Below, piece by piece: positions 10,157 to 21,848 of a stretch of DNA of 64,000 nucleotides. The DNA is taken from assembly GCA_015501055.1 (NCBI GenBank), contig JADNYV010000009.1, forward strand, positions 1 to 64,000. The letters are read 5' to 3'. The notes under the pieces are model-generated. The model was not told where the DNA came from. It saw only the letters and a list, made by a program, of their open reading frames with translations, and searched no databases. The position numbers and the translations under genes were made by a program. The stretch is from Mucidula mucida. Lineage: Eukaryota > Basidiomycota > Agaricomycetes > Agaricales > Physalacriaceae. How positions within the stretch are numbered: position 1 is the stretch's first letter; each line of letters begins with the position of its first letter.

Positions 10157-10434
10157 TTGATGCGATGAAGATCATGAAGTGAAGACAAATTCACGTCTGG
10201 GCACATTAAATGCACTACGAGGATGACAGCATTTCCCGAAAACCTTGTCCAAAGTAACTCTTTTTTCTCGAAATAGCTCAAAATTCAATTGTTTGTACAC
10301 GCCGGGGGTACATACCCAGTAGATAGATAGGCCAAAGGGACTCCGTCAGTGCCAAAGGATAATCAAACACATGAGGATTAAGCGAGCCCAGTCAGCAGGG
10401 TCTTGCTGCTCATACCTCGTACTCATGCAAGCTC
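10157..10434. other. Block flank, no gene seen
   Basis: The first ~65 bases continue the block 1/block 2 homology (compare 32994-33055). The remainder shows no recognisable gene. Confidence 0.5.
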
Positions 10435-10735
10435 TGCAGAAATCACAAATCACTTCTCATTGATTTAGAGGCGGTTCAAAACGCACGCCAAGATGACGGC
10501 AGGCTACAAGGTTGTGTGCTCAAAGAGCGTGGCCGGTAACAGATCAACGAGAGGCAAGGTCCTGTTGCCTGACTCGGAGACGGTAACGCAAGAGTTGGCC
10601 AAGGTTGAAGCTTAAGAGTAGGAGTTTGTACGACAATACGTGCATGAATGTTCTTCATTCTGCAAGATGTTCACTGAAGCCTGGAAAGTCGGGAACAAGA
10701 CATTGGAAGGAATTCGTAGAGCATCAGATCCGGGA
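10435..10735 (+). pseudogene. Fragment of the ART-like gene (last exon) and its 3' flank
   Basis: About 10435-10640 aligns with 26925-27160, the last exon of the decayed ART-like gene. It shares GAAATCAC, ACGCACGCCAAGATGAC, GGCTACAAGGT and a terminal AAGGTTGA(A/G)GCTTAA. Homology continues weakly into the flank (GGGAACAAGACATT near 10691 against 27208). All upstream exons are missing, so this is a relic. Confidence 0.65.
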
Positions 10736-10814
10736 GGAGACATGCACCTCATGTCTGGCCGTGTAGGTCGCCCGCGACATCACGCGTCACGACTCAAACC
10801 TCCTTTCCACCGCC

Positions 10815-11958
10815 ATGACAGCAGACGGCAAAAGGAAACGCAGCAGCTCGCCGTTGACCGAACGCCAGGTCGCTTTGAGGCTCCTCCGAGACTTGGAGAA
10901 CCGCATGACAAGCCTACAAGATGTTGCCGACGACGAGATTGACAGGCAGGTACTCCGACTGTCCAGAAAGTTGGAGCGGCCGCTCCGAACTGAGCTGTGT
11001 CATTTCGACGCTTAATCTACCGTAACTGATAGGGAAGCTGTCAGCCTCAGCCAGAGTTTTCAGATCCTCTGGAGCATGAACTTTACCGTCAAGACTACAG
11101 AGTAGGAACAACCTAGAGTTCAGATTTGAACTTCAAGAAGAGATTGCTGATTCGTCACGTGCTCCCGGTGCCACAAACTCCATGTCCTCCGACAATTTTA
11201 ACAATTGTCTAAAGATGCTGCGAAAGAGTTTCTCGGATACGGTGTCCCACCTAATAGTGTGTGTTGTCGACTCATGCATCTTTCAGCTCCAGTCAACACC
11301 TCTTTGGGTGGATTTTTATCTGTTGCGCATGATTGCCACCTGCTCGGAAAGCCACCCTGACAAAACACTAGTCATCCGAACACTCGACACAACTCACGAC
11401 GAAGTGCTAGATATCCGTGTCGTTTCCTTATACGGGTCCTCTCATGCGCGTACGTATGCCAGCAAGCAGTATTTGCAGGGCGATTGTTGATACTGATCTG
11501 AATATTTAGATGCGTATCGCATCCTCCCGTACAATGATTTCCTCCGCCATTTCTGTGGGATGCTCGTCATCAGGATGGAGACCATTAACCCTTTCGGGCT
11601 ATCCTTGAGATAGCAAACATTAGTCGGTGAGTTGTGCTCATTTCAACTGTCAATCGTGCCATATTAACTAACGCTATTGGTCAGAAAACAGACTCTTCGT
11701 GGCGTAGTTACTGACGGGTTCGAGTGGCAGGTGATCATAATCGTGTGGGACGAGCTGTTCTTAAGTGATCAATATGATTGTGGTGTTGTCCGCTCACATG
11801 AAAACATCACTCCGAATGATTTTGTCGTTGGTGTACTCCACCATTGGGTATGTGTACGTTTCTCGGTTTCCTTTCTTTTGGTAACTCAACATTATCCAGG
11901 TCGTTCATCTCAATGTTGATGTGGGACCTGAGGATCACGGTTACTTTACTACGCAGTG
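10815..11958 (+). CDS. Hypothetical protein, spliced
   Basis: The likely start exon begins MTADGKRKRSSSPLTERQVA and continues into a charged helical stretch (LRLLRDLENRMTSLQDVADDEIDRQ) ending at a GT donor. Later coding-like stretches include LWVDFYLLRMIATCSESHPD around 11300-11460 and GVVTDGFEWQVIIIVWDELF around 11700-11760. The final exon reads VHLNVDVGPEDHGYFTTQ and stops at 11958, after an intron from about 11849 to 11900. The family is not recognised and the middle of the gene model is unresolved. It lies between the duplicated ART fragment and the F-box gene and has no counterpart in block 2. Confidence 0.4.
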
Positions 11959-12229
11959 ACTGCCTGTTTGTTGTACTTTCTTTTGTGCCTTCTTGTTGAG
12001 CAATCCAATGTACTTTTTGCCCCGTCAGAACCGCGGTGTCGCTGCCATTTTCGGATACCACGAAGGCAAGATGTCGGTACTCTCCTTGCCATTCAAGTCT
12101 GTACAGTAGGTATCTTTCTAACATCGCTGGCAGAAGTTGAGTCGCCGCAAAAACGACGGGTTTCTACATATGACTCAGACTAATGAGTGAGATGTCCGAG
12201 TAGAAATTCATGAGAAAACAAGCACCTTG

Positions 12230-13636
12230 TCATGTAGAGTATCCACTAACACTACCGCCAACCCAACCGTCCTCCGCAATGTAACGCTCTTCAAAAAGAA
12301 AACGCCCAGACGCCTGTAGCTGATTCCGGCGTTGAAGCATCCGGGTAACCTCCTGGTGTTTGAAGAACGTAAGCTTTGACAACAAACCCTTCCTTTGAAT
12401 AGCGAAATGGAGGAGCAATTTCTGGAGATTCGGCACCAATGTCACCTTTGACAAATCATGCATCAACGCGAGCAAAGCCTGGTCCACGCCGGAAACGAAA
12501 GCCGTCCTCTTGGGCAAGGACTGCTCAAACACGATGGTAAGCTCATGCAGGTATGGCACCACATCGAGGATTTCGACCAAGCCCGCCAAATCGCAGTTGA
12601 TGAGCTTCAAAGAAACAAGCGGGCACCGCGAGTGCTTCAGTAGGTCGAGGAGGGAGGGAAGGATAGTCCTGAGCGACGCATCTGCAACGTCGCCGAGGCT
12701 GAGCATATGAAGCTGCGGAAGATGAACGAGCGTCAAATCGGAAGGGAACCCGTTTAAGGTGAGAGCTGTGATCTGGGAAGCAACGCGCTGTGCGAATGGG
12801 ATTGAGGGCCGCAAGAAATACATGGCCACCCTCTTGAGGACGCGGCATTGGCGCAGCAGGTCGACCAGGGAGGAATCGTAGTAGGCACCGACTATACTGT
12901 AATCGGTGAGCTGGGCTTGCCCAGCAAGCCCGCCCATCACAATCACTTCCGCAAAAACCAGAGAGGTTCTCTCGAGAAGCGGGGCGACTGCGAAGCCCGT
13001 CGTCCCCCACTGAGCATCGGGGCGATAATGAATGTCAAGATCAATGAGCCGCGGAAGCTTGCCACGAACACTGTCAAGGGCACGTAGGCACATCATATCG
13101 AGCTTGATGAGCTTGATGGTGCGCCATCGCGTACTGCGTGCTAACAAGATGTTTAATAACGCCACAGCCAGTTCGGGGAGGTTGTTCACGCCGTCGTCCT
13201 GGGCGGGACTGGCATCGAACGTGATGAACAGATCCAGCGCCTTTGCACGAGATATAATCAGAGAGAGAAATGCGACAGGGTCTGAACATCGGGCAGCTAA
13301 GGTTTGCACGGGCACTGTTATGTGCTGCCACAGACGAGGACAGTGCGTAGCCACGTAGCGCCAAGACCGGCAGACACTGATCAACGTCCAACAATCGTTT
13401 CGAAGATACGAGGCTCCGCGTCCATCTGGAGGCGTGTGGTAGAGGAATATCTCCTCCAGGAGCTCTCTTGGCAAATTCTGAATCGGCGACGAGTTGTTGA
13501 TGAAAGAGAAAAAGATTGGTATATTGGGGACAGCGGACGCCCTGCGTCCGCTGTGGCACGAATTGTTGCTCGCGATAGACATAGTGTATTCGAGTGTAAA
13601 TGTAAGGCTGTGAATTTCGTTTAGACGAGACAACAC
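12230..13636 (-). CDS. F-box protein with LRR-like C-terminus
   Basis: A single-exon ORF of 468 residues. The F-box lies at about residues 52-105 (IQNLPRELLEEIFLYHTPPD, CWTLISVCRSWRYVATHCPRLW) and should bind Skp1 in an SCF ubiquitin ligase. The rest is leucine-rich with repeated strand-helix units typical of basidiomycete F-box/LRR proteins that choose substrates. A truncated, frameshifted relative lies at 33480-34265 in block 2. The substrate is unknown. Confidence 0.85.
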   Translation of the reverse strand: MLSRLNEIHSLTFTLEYTMSIASNNSCHSGRRASAVPNIPIFFSFINNSSPIQNLPRELLEEIFLYHTPPDGRGASYLRNDCWTLISVCRSWRYVATHCPRLWQHITVPVQTLAARCSDPVAFLSLIISRAKALDLFITFDASPAQDDGVNNLPELAVALLNILLARSTRWRTIKLIKLDMMCLRALDSVRGKLPRLIDLDIHYRPDAQWGTTGFAVAPLLERTSLVFAEVIVMGGLAGQAQLTDYSIVGAYYDSSLVDLLRQCRVLKRVAMYFLRPSIPFAQRVASQITALTLNGFPSDLTLVHLPQLHMLSLGDVADASLRTILPSLLDLLKHSRCPLVSLKLINCDLAGLVEILDVVPYLHELTIVFEQSLPKRTAFVSGVDQALLALMHDLSKVTLVPNLQKLLLHFAIQRKGLLSKLTFFKHQEVTRMLQRRNQLQASGRFLFEERYIAEDGWVGGSVSGYST

Positions 13637-16620
13637 AAGGTCAATATAACAGCGGGCTTACAGTGACGGTTCTGAGCAATGAGTTTTGGGACAAACGCAC
13701 CAATGGTCATGCCTTATATAGAGAACACTGAACAAGGTGCCAAAGGCGACCAAACAAACATCCTTTAGCACTTGTATTAGCGATGTGGACTTTGATCAAA
13801 CGGATTGAGCCTATGTAAAACTGGTCCAAAACCACCAAGGACATGTGGCGCCACTTGTGCACACCGTCGCTAAGAGCAACAACAGTCGATGATCCCTAAA
13901 CGCGAAAAATCAGCATCACTTCATACCTGCGATACACAAACAAACATACCACATATCGAAACCGCCGGAACATCTAGGTGCACTCCAATATGACTTCGAT
14001 GAGCTCGCCGAGCAAGCGTTCCGATAATACTCTCCAAGGATACTCAGACACATACATCTTTACAGGCGTGTCAGAGGACCAAGGGGGGGGGGGGGGGGGA
14101 GGGGACCTTCTACCCGTTATGGCCCAGGTTGCGCAATGAATATGTGCGCTGCGTGACACTATAGCTCTATCACTTTGGTTTCGCCTGTCGTATACAGCTT
14201 GAAAAACGCTCTAGCGCGTCCATGATCTATGGAATCGTGATATCAGTTCTTGGTATTCAAATACAACTTGCGCGAGGAGTCAGGATGGTAAAGGCAGGTC
14301 ATAGCGCACTCGCATAAATTTCTTTGTTTCGTAGCATCATGTATTTGAATCAGCGACCAGGACTTACGTGTATTGATTCTTACTGATTCGAGCCTAGTCA
14401 AATGCCTGAAAATTTGTGTTAGCATCACGCCTGAGATCATACAGACTGTGAAACAGAATAGGGTAATCGTGTGAGTTCACGAGACAACTGACTTCGTATG
14501 AACATAAATTCAAGGACGCCAGCTGGCATACCTGCTAATATTTGCCAAAATGGCATGGAATCACGCACTGCGGGAAACCGGCGGATGGGAGGAATCTGGC
14601 TCGCTTGAAGCTTGGAGAAGTTCTATAGCCCGTACGCGTTGGCCATCTAGACGGCTGTGACGATCTCGGCGCGAGGGTAGATTGGCCAGAGGCATGCTAG
14701 ATACTCTATGAGCTATCGTCGCCATCTACATTGACCGGGACATACACAGTCTGTCTCGCAGAGTAGTCCGCATGCCAACGGACCACCGTCATCAACAGAA
14801 TTCAGTGGCCTTCTTCCGTCAGACTCATTGTCTTTGAGTCGGTTGGCGATCGTTACGGCTTTGAACCAGACGACGGGAAGCTCTTCGTCGTGAGGGTATT
14901 TACAGCCTGATGGATGGCGCGGAAGCGGGGATGGAAGAGAATGGCAAAACGACGGGCACGTGACGAGCGGAGCCAAAATATCAGAGCAGGAAAAATATTA
15001 ATTTCCATCATGATCTTGCTCAAGACCACCATGGACCTGGTGGGCATTTTGTCAATGCCGGGGCACCTCGTATGGTCGCTTGCTGTAGGGCACATCTCTT
15101 CCTGGGCGCATGCCGTCAACCCTTCTCTTACAATTAACGCCTCCTGCCTGGCATACAAGCGCTGCCTGCGTCTCCTCGTCGTCTTACCGCACGATGCATA
15201 TCACGTTGCCATGAATGCATTGTTCGATTCAGTCCCCTTCACTCTCCGGTTCAACTGCGCAGGTATGTAAATGTTCCCTTCGTATCTTTCACCCTCTTCT
15301 CCACCGTGATGATATATCTTTATATTTGCTACTTCAGAGGACACCGTCCGATGAGACAACCTTTCCACCAAGATCTCTGAACTTTCATATTCTGTTCCGT
15401 GAATGCTTTGCTCATCACTTCCTCAGATCCGACTCGTCATATTATCATGCGTTCGAAGTGAGTACGTATTGCCATAACTTTTTCCTCCCAATGATGCCTC
15501 ATATGATAATCCATTTCTTTTGTCCAAGAACAACGTTCAATGCGTACAACATTTCTTAACCAACTGAACATTTCCTTTTTCTCTCCCATCCGATTTGCTT
15601 CTGAACTTCGTGCTGACTCCAACTTTAGATTGGACTCTGACTGACTCTTCACGCCGGGGTATTCTTGACTTAGGCTGGACATTTTTTCGTGACTCAAATC
15701 ACTCCGCATAACTGGCCTAGTTAGCCGGACGTATCGCTTAGGCGGTCGGGAGTGTACGAGGGGTTACAGGTAGCCAAGGTGACTCCTCGTTTTCCTGTTT
15801 TTCAACTCGCCATCTCTGAGCTTCGTTTTATGAATAGTGGATTTCATGCTCATGAGTTATATAGGTTACGGCAATCGAACTACTCTTCTTCTTTGACAAC
15901 ATCATGTTATACCCCCGGAAGAATGCTATATTTTGAAGCGTTGTCTCAGCATATCATGCAAGGCGAGCTCTCTGTCCCGATCCCTTAGGTGAACTTGAGG
16001 GATTTTCTCGCCTTGCCTTGTTCAGCCTTGCGTTGATCCCCTTTCCGCGTGGCGCCTGCTCAATTGGCCAACGTCCAATCATCGAACTATCATTATGCAA
16101 GTAAAACCTTCCTACGGCCAACATATCATTTAACGAGTGGTCGTCCTTAACGCTGGGTAATGTAAGTAGATTCCAATGCGTCTGAAAAAAAAGTAGAAGG
16201 TAGCCTCTCGTCTTATGCATGGTCAAATTCTGATTTTTCTATCAGTCGATGGGTTCTAAGTAACGTTTATAGTCGCGAATGCCTGACACTGAAATGCTAA
16301 TAACTAATGTGCGCGTGCCCGTCGGGCAAGAACAATCGTTAATTCGTTCCGCCGTTCTTTCCCACGCGAACCCAGCCTACCGCCTTCTCCTACTTCGTTT
16401 CCCATCGTACCCTCGGGCCCATAGGGCCACCTGATCCACCGGCTCATACCAGTACCCTAAACCAATCGGCACATAGCTACATTTGCGTGCATGCTGCTAT
16501 TTGGAAAGACGTTCGTTCGCGTCGGACGCGCTATTCTCGTTCTTCAATGAAAATACGGGTCCCTGTGACCGGACGCCTGCGTTGATTTCGGGTTGGTTCT
16601 TCATCTGACATTGGTATCTA
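13637..16620. other. Long stretch without a supported gene
   Basis: Nearly 3 kb with only short ORFs and no recognisable domain. The best ORF (14914-15270, 118 codons) has hydrophobic parts but no family features or promoter. The poly-G tract near 14081 is annotated separately. The final part is probably the P450 promoter. Confidence 0.5.
14081..14105 (+). repeat. Poly-G tract
   Basis: A run of about 18 G residues, one A and four more G residues lies in a gene-free region. Such a tract can form G-quadruplex structures and is prone to slippage; its exact length may be a sequencing artefact. Confidence 0.8.
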
Positions 16621-16698
16621 CCCCACATGATCAGCGCCGGACGAGTACAAAACCTGCTGTTTGAGACTGTTCACTGCGACATCAACCTGGCTACGAAC

Positions 16699-18644
16699 AT
16701 GAACGTCTTGAAGTCTGTTACGATACTCGACCACCTGTCATTATCGACAATCCTAGCCTCTTCGGCCGTCGTCGTGGTGCTCTTACATTTGATACCATAC
16801 CTCGTAGACCGCTACAAGCTACGTGCTTTTCCTGGACCTCTTGGCGCAAAGTTCTCGGACGCCTGGTTGGGTGTAGTGTCTTACCACGGACATCGTTCGG
16901 AAGTCGTTCATCACCTACATCTGAAGCACGGTATGCCTCTTTCATCGTCTCTCATCCATCAAAAATAACCGCTTCCAGGTCCCTTCGTCCGACTTGCTCC
17001 CAACCACATTTCCATCGCCTCACCAGACGCTCTGCCCGTCGTCTACGGTCACGGAAACGGCGCCCTCAAATCAGGCTTCTATGACGCTTTCGTCTCCATT
17101 CAGCGTGGTCTCTTCAACACCCGCGACCGGCAGGACCATTCTCGCAAGCGCAAGATCGTGTCCCACATATTCGCGCAGAAATGTGTTCTAGAATTTGAGC
17201 CGCAGATTCGCGTGTTTATCGGCCAGCTGGTAGGACAATGGGAAAGATTCTGTGATCTAGCAGCTAGTGGTAAAGAGACCATGGGCACCGAAGGCGAAGG
17301 ATGGGTCGCAAGGAACGGTTGGGTGTGGTTGGATTGTTTACCTTGTAAACATTTCCGAGCTTTCTCTACTTCATGTCGGTCGCTGATAGTTGCTTCAAAG
17401 GGGTGAACTATCTCGCCTTTGACATTGTCGGGGACCTTGCGTTTGGAGCACCTTTTGGCATGCTCCGTGCAGGTAAAGATTCTGCCCCGGTTCCCCGGAG
17501 TAATGAAGAAGCGATGAAATGCTACGGCGACTCGAATTCTGCTAGTGATGTCAGGGAGATACCCGCCGTACAGATCCTGAACGGGCGGGGAGAGTACTCG
17601 ATGACCATGGGCGTCTTTCCCTCGTGGTGGCGTCCAATAATGGCAAAGACGCCGTGGTTCTCACAAGGTAAAGAGGAAGTGAAGACACTGGCGGGGATTG
17701 CTATCATGGCTGTCTCTAAGAGACTCGCAGCGCCGACAGATAGAAATGATTTGCTGAGCAAATTGCAGGCGGGCAAGGATGAGCATGTGAGCAAGTTTAT
17801 CTAATTCGATATCAGTTACTCATGTTATCGTTGAAGGGCAAACTAATGGGACGAGAAGAACTCACAGCAGAAGCTTTAACGTTGCTCATCGCCGGGTCAG
17901 ATACTACGTCCAAGTAAGCCCAATTTCTTGCTCATAGTTGCCAAAGCTCATCATCTCTTTGATAGCTCCACATGTGCTATCCTACACTACCTCTCCAACA
18001 ACCGCGCCGCACACCTCAAACTACAAGCCGAACTCGACGACCACCTCGCACCAAACGACATCGCCACCTCCGACGAAGTCAAGGCGCTTCCTTACCTCCA
18101 AGCCTGCATCAACGAAGGCCTGCGATTACACTCTACTTCCGCTCTGGGTCTCCCCCGCGTCGTACCCGAAGGCGGCATGACGGTGCTCGGTTTGTTCTTC
18201 CCTGCTGGGACGGTGGTCAGTGTACCCAGCTACACGATCCATCGGGATCAGGATATCTGGGGCGCGGATGTCGAGGCGTTCAGGCCGGAGCGGTGGTTTG
18301 ATGAGGAGAGGAAGGATAGGATGGCGAGAACGTTTAATCCGTTTTCTGTGGGGCCAAGGTTCGTTCTTCTAAATTGTTACTTACTTATAAGGGTTTCCTC
18401 TGATATGTTGTGCAGGGCGTGTGTAGGGCGGAATTTGGCGATGATGGAGTTGCAGATGATCGTGGCGACGATGGTGAAGCGGTTTGATTTCATACCCGAA
18501 GTCCCTGGTATGCCGGTACGTGTTTCTGTCATGCTTTTTAATGAAGACGTTCTGATCTTTTTTGTGAAGCTCGATGTTCGTGAAGGTTTCCTGAGAAAGC
18601 CGTTGGCGTTTACAATGGGCATAAAAAAGAGAGATGTTATTTGA
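16699..18644 (+). CDS. Cytochrome P450 monooxygenase (CYP53-like benzoate hydroxylase group)
   Basis: Seven exons join in phase: 16699-16930, 16979-17344, 17401-17786, 17837-17913, 17966-18358, 18416-18515 and 18570-18644, giving 542 residues. An N-terminal membrane anchor (about residues 12-38) is followed by the proline-rich hinge FPGPLG. The I-helix reads AGSDTTS, the K-helix ExxR is EGLR, the PERF-type motif is FRPERW, and the heme loop FSVGPRACVG contains the Cys ligand. It is a complete ER-bound P450. The stretch WVNYLAFDIVGDLAFGAPFG and the NGRGEYS region resemble proteins annotated as benzoate 4-monooxygenases; the substrate is not proven. An in-frame upstream Met at 16627 is possible. 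I chose 16699 because the anchor follows directly. It lies about 3 kb from a UstYa-like gene. Confidence 0.9.
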
Positions 18645-19134
18645 GTGTAAGATACATGTTATCTTGACACCTTGTAGTAATAGTATTCCAACCAATTTGC
18701 GCCCTTTCTCCGTCGAGCTATGAAGTGGACTCCTGAGCGCATCGAATGTGGTAATTTTACATTCATAAGCGGTGCGTGACCGAGATGGTGAGTGGTCCCT
18801 CCAATTCTCTTTCGTTACCGCTTGTTTTGGGCTCATGATATACAGACTGCTGCGTTTCAACCCTGTTTGACCCATGCTGGAAAAATGCTTGGACGCGCCA
18901 GACCTCTGGGAATCGATATTTCTCTGCGCGAGGCGCATTTCAATCACGATCTGCTGCTCAATGATCAAAGCTGGCTTTTCATCAAGCAGCATTCGACACG
19001 AAAACAACATGTCATTCTATTCCCCATCCCAAAATCCTGTTTCATTCTTGTACTCTAACCCACACATCGTGCTGCCAATCATCGGTGACCATGCCATCTT
19101 CAGAAACCCTATCCTGCAAATCTTCCTGAACTCT
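18645..19134. other. Convergent intergenic region, nothing recognised
   Basis: It lies between the 3' ends of the P450 and the NTPase fragment. Short ORFs only. Confidence 0.5.
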
Positions 19135-20870
19135 TTACGGTACCGAATCATCTAGTACCACTTCCACCTTCACACTATCCTGCACGTCAATATACCGTTG
19201 ATGGTGCTGAGACAACGACGACACTCCCGGATTCATCGCGCGCCGCATATTCCCTCGATCCTTACAGAATTGTGAGGGATTGACCATCGGTGTGTATGGA
19301 TCACCGAGACTCCTCGCATAGCGAAGGATGTCTTGATATGCCCATTCATGATTCTCGGATATCACACAAAAAGTCCTGCTTGTCATCGCAGCACACCAGA
19401 TATCGTAGGCAGTGAAGGAAGTCTTCTTTCCTGGCGGGCGTAATGTTGGTCTGGGTTCCGTTGCATGAACGGGCGCAGATCTCCGTACAACTTTGCGAGC
19501 TTTGAGGTAGCTAACCACTGAATTTTTCGATGCTGCTGCGAAGACCATGCGAATGACGGGTAAAGGATTGACACCCTTAGCAAAGAGACCAATGCGAAAA
19601 GGATTCATTGCATCGAACAACCAGCCAGTGGATTTTTCCGTGTAGTGTTTGTTATTCTTGACCTGGATGAGAACGGCAGTGACGTTCTCCTTCGCGAGGA
19701 CGTCGCCAATGACGACTGGAATAAGAAGGTCAATGGCGAGCTTGTTCGTTGCGCAAATGACAGCCGCTCCTCGACTAATCAAGCGCCATAGGAACTCCTG
19801 GTTTATCACATCGTAGTCGTCAATGCGGACGAAGTGGTTAAACCAGATCTTTCCGTCCTTGAATGCTTCTTCAAGTGGTTCGAATGCAGCATCGCTATCA
19901 CGATACGAGGTGGGAGGCTGCGCCACCAACTCCTCGTTGTCAGTTTCGAGTAGCGCCTGAAGAAAATCGGTAACACTGATAACACGGTGTGCGCCATCCT
20001 CATCAAGAGGCGCGCTCGTATCCTCTCCTTTACGCGCAGCAGCTGTATCGCGGGCAAGCGACACGATCAACGCAGCGGGAATCTCTCCGCGATCTCCAAC
20101 ACTGATTCCAGACCACGAGACGTGGACTTGTAATGCCTCCACAGGCGTCCAAGTCTGGGCCCGCATAGTCATATACGACGCTTCAGCAAGGAGAGGTTCC
20201 GAAGACGAGGTGGTGACCAGACTCTCGCTCCCGAAACTGGCGCAAAGAGCCATACGCATATGCCTTTCGACGTGACGGCGTTCAGCATCGCCAGCTCCCC
20301 AGCTGGTTGCTCTAAAATCGAGCGCAAGGCGCACCGCTAGGCACGCCAATTGAGCATCAGGTGGCGGAGCTCTCAATGGGTTGCCTGAAATGAAGCCCAG
20401 AAGCTTAGCTTGCACAAAACATATGATTCCTTCGCGAACTGCCTTGCCGCCCTGGTCGAAGCGGGTGGCAAACCTAGAGAGCAGTCAGCTACTTAATCCG
20501 ACTAAGGTTGTAGATAATAGCGTATAATACTTACAAGGCACGGCCGAGATGGGCCATATGGTAAGTAGACGCAATGCAACTCAGTGTTTTGCTGCCGCTG
20601 GCGACAGGTTCTGCAAATTCGTCGAATCCAGTTTCCGTGACAGCGGGATATGTATGCAAGCTTTTCGAGGCTATTCTGGAAGAAGATTCCATATGCAGCT
20701 CAGGAGTAAACAGATGGAACTTCCCCGCTGTGGACAGGAAGATGGTCCAGATAGGGAGATGCCGGATGAGTTGCAGTGCGCGTCGAAGCTCGGAAAATCG
20801 AGAGAGAGTACTAGCTGTCAGCTCATGGGCCTCATCGAAACACTTGTTTGATAGCAGTGGCGATAAACTA
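19135..20870 (-). pseudogene. 5'-truncated P-loop NTPase with C-terminal nuclease-like domain
   Basis: Two exons remain, about 20870-20535 and 20473-19135, with an in-phase intron (20474-20534). The first visible residues are CFDEAHEL, a Walker B-type FDEAH motif, followed by LSRFSELRRALQLI and FLSTAGKFHLF, both familiar from a large unnamed Agaricomycete family. The C-terminal part reads RGAAVICATNKLAIDLLIPV and then AVLIQVKNN, a D...QxK layout like PD-(D/E)XK nucleases. No Walker A segment or start codon is found upstream, so the 5' half is missing. About 560 codons of open frame remain, so loss is recent or the fragment is still expressed. The family seems to combine an NTPase and a nuclease in one chain. 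Confidence 0.65.
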
Positions 20871-21382
20871 CGACACGACGGGGACCTGAAAGCTCTCTTT
20901 CTGCTATTATGTACTGTATACGGAACTTATATATACGACGAACTTGTATCGAAACGATGGTTCCAAAAGCAAAAGCAACGGCGTTTGCCGGCGGGGGATT
21001 TAACGTTTGCCTCACACACTCATGATGAAAAGGCATAGACTCATTGATTCAATCGGCAATCAGATCCATGGCCTTTTTTACGCAGACGAGGCCTGCGTAA
21101 GGTCCCCTTATCCCTGCGCAGACATGAACGTGTTTTCGTTTTGGCACACTGCAAGACTTCCAACCTTATCAGCATGCTCTCGGCGCGTTCGCACTTGCCG
21201 AATCTATCGCTCCTCATGCCGACAGTCTGCGCGTTTCTGTGATTCGGAATCCGCTTTATCCTCGGAACTGTACCCGCTAGTCTTCAACCCACTAGCTTAT
21301 TCTGCTTTGACAGACCTTGATTTCGGGACCTTGAAGTTCTAGCGCATTTGTTGCACGCGGATACCGGTTTCTGGAGTATCTA
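20871..21382. other. Intergenic, nothing recognised
   Basis: Only short ORFs are present. The expected upstream exons of the truncated NTPase gene were not found here. Confidence 0.45.
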
Positions 21383-21395
21383 CGTCAATAAATAC
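21383..21395 (+). promoter_or_regulatory. TATA-like promoter motif CGTCAATAAATAC, copy 2
   Basis: Identical to the motif at 214-226 and placed 35 bases before another short signal-peptide ORF. Confidence 0.4.
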
Positions 21396-21429
21396 TTTAC
21401 CAACGTTCGTTCGTCTTGATCCCCACCCG

Positions 21430-21549
21430 ATGTTATCAGCAACCAGAATTATCACAATCACTATCGCGCTTGCTATGTTAGTCCAATCGCGCCCCGCGTT
21501 GATGAGCGATACGTGCACCCGACCGCACCAGGTATTCATTGTCATCTAG
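21430..21549 (+). CDS. Short ORF with signal peptide (candidate small secreted peptide 2)
   Basis: A 39-codon ORF starts MLSATRIITITIALAMLVQS and continues RPALMSDTCTRPHQ. It is a clear signal-peptide leader with a short polar remainder containing one Cys. A GT donor follows PHQ, so a small 3' exon is possible. The leader ending (ALAMLVQSRP) resembles that of the ORF at 253 (ALALLVHSHP), and both share the same promoter 13-mer. It lies 300 bases upstream of a UstYa-like gene on the same strand. A peptide precursor or a relic of a secreted protein are both possible. Confidence 0.35.
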   Translation: MLSATRIITITIALAMLVQSRPALMSDTCTRPHQVFIVI

Positions 21550-21848
21550 CCAACTCAAATTAACCAAGCTGAAGCATTCTCTACTAGTTGAAGAAGTGAA
21601 TTGTCTCTTCCAACGCGATGTCGACGCGATCGCATCTTGTTTCTAGACGTGATAGGTACGTTGAAGGACCTAGCGCGAGGTATACTGAATACGCTTCTGA
21701 CGGCATTCTTGTCAGATGTAGCCTGGTGCTTCGTGTTCTGCCCGTCTAATTCTGTAGTTGATGAATTGATCATGCGTTTCCTGCCTATCACCACTCCGGG
21801 ATTGAAAAGTGCGAGCTTGTCGAGAAACACTCTTCATTCGGTTCATCC

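Larger units (their letters stand above)
4466..10222. repeat. Segmental duplication, block 1
   Basis: This block aligns colinearly and in the same orientation with 27795-33055. The left edge falls inside the first exon of AAA copy A. The block contains partner 1, AAA copy B and the 3' flank; a LINE insertion (9676-10143) is absent from block 2. By eye, 4660-7080 is almost identical to 27990-30410, whereas the 5' parts of both genes are clearly more diverged. Confidence 0.9.

Noticed and set aside
9906..10175. Stand-alone gene on the minus strand
   Set aside because: The ORFs lie inside the LINE insertion bounded by target duplications and crossing its end; they are part of the truncated element.
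14914..15270. 118-codon plus-strand ORF as a membrane protein gene
   Set aside because: No family features, no clear promoter or splice context, and composition is not clearly coding.
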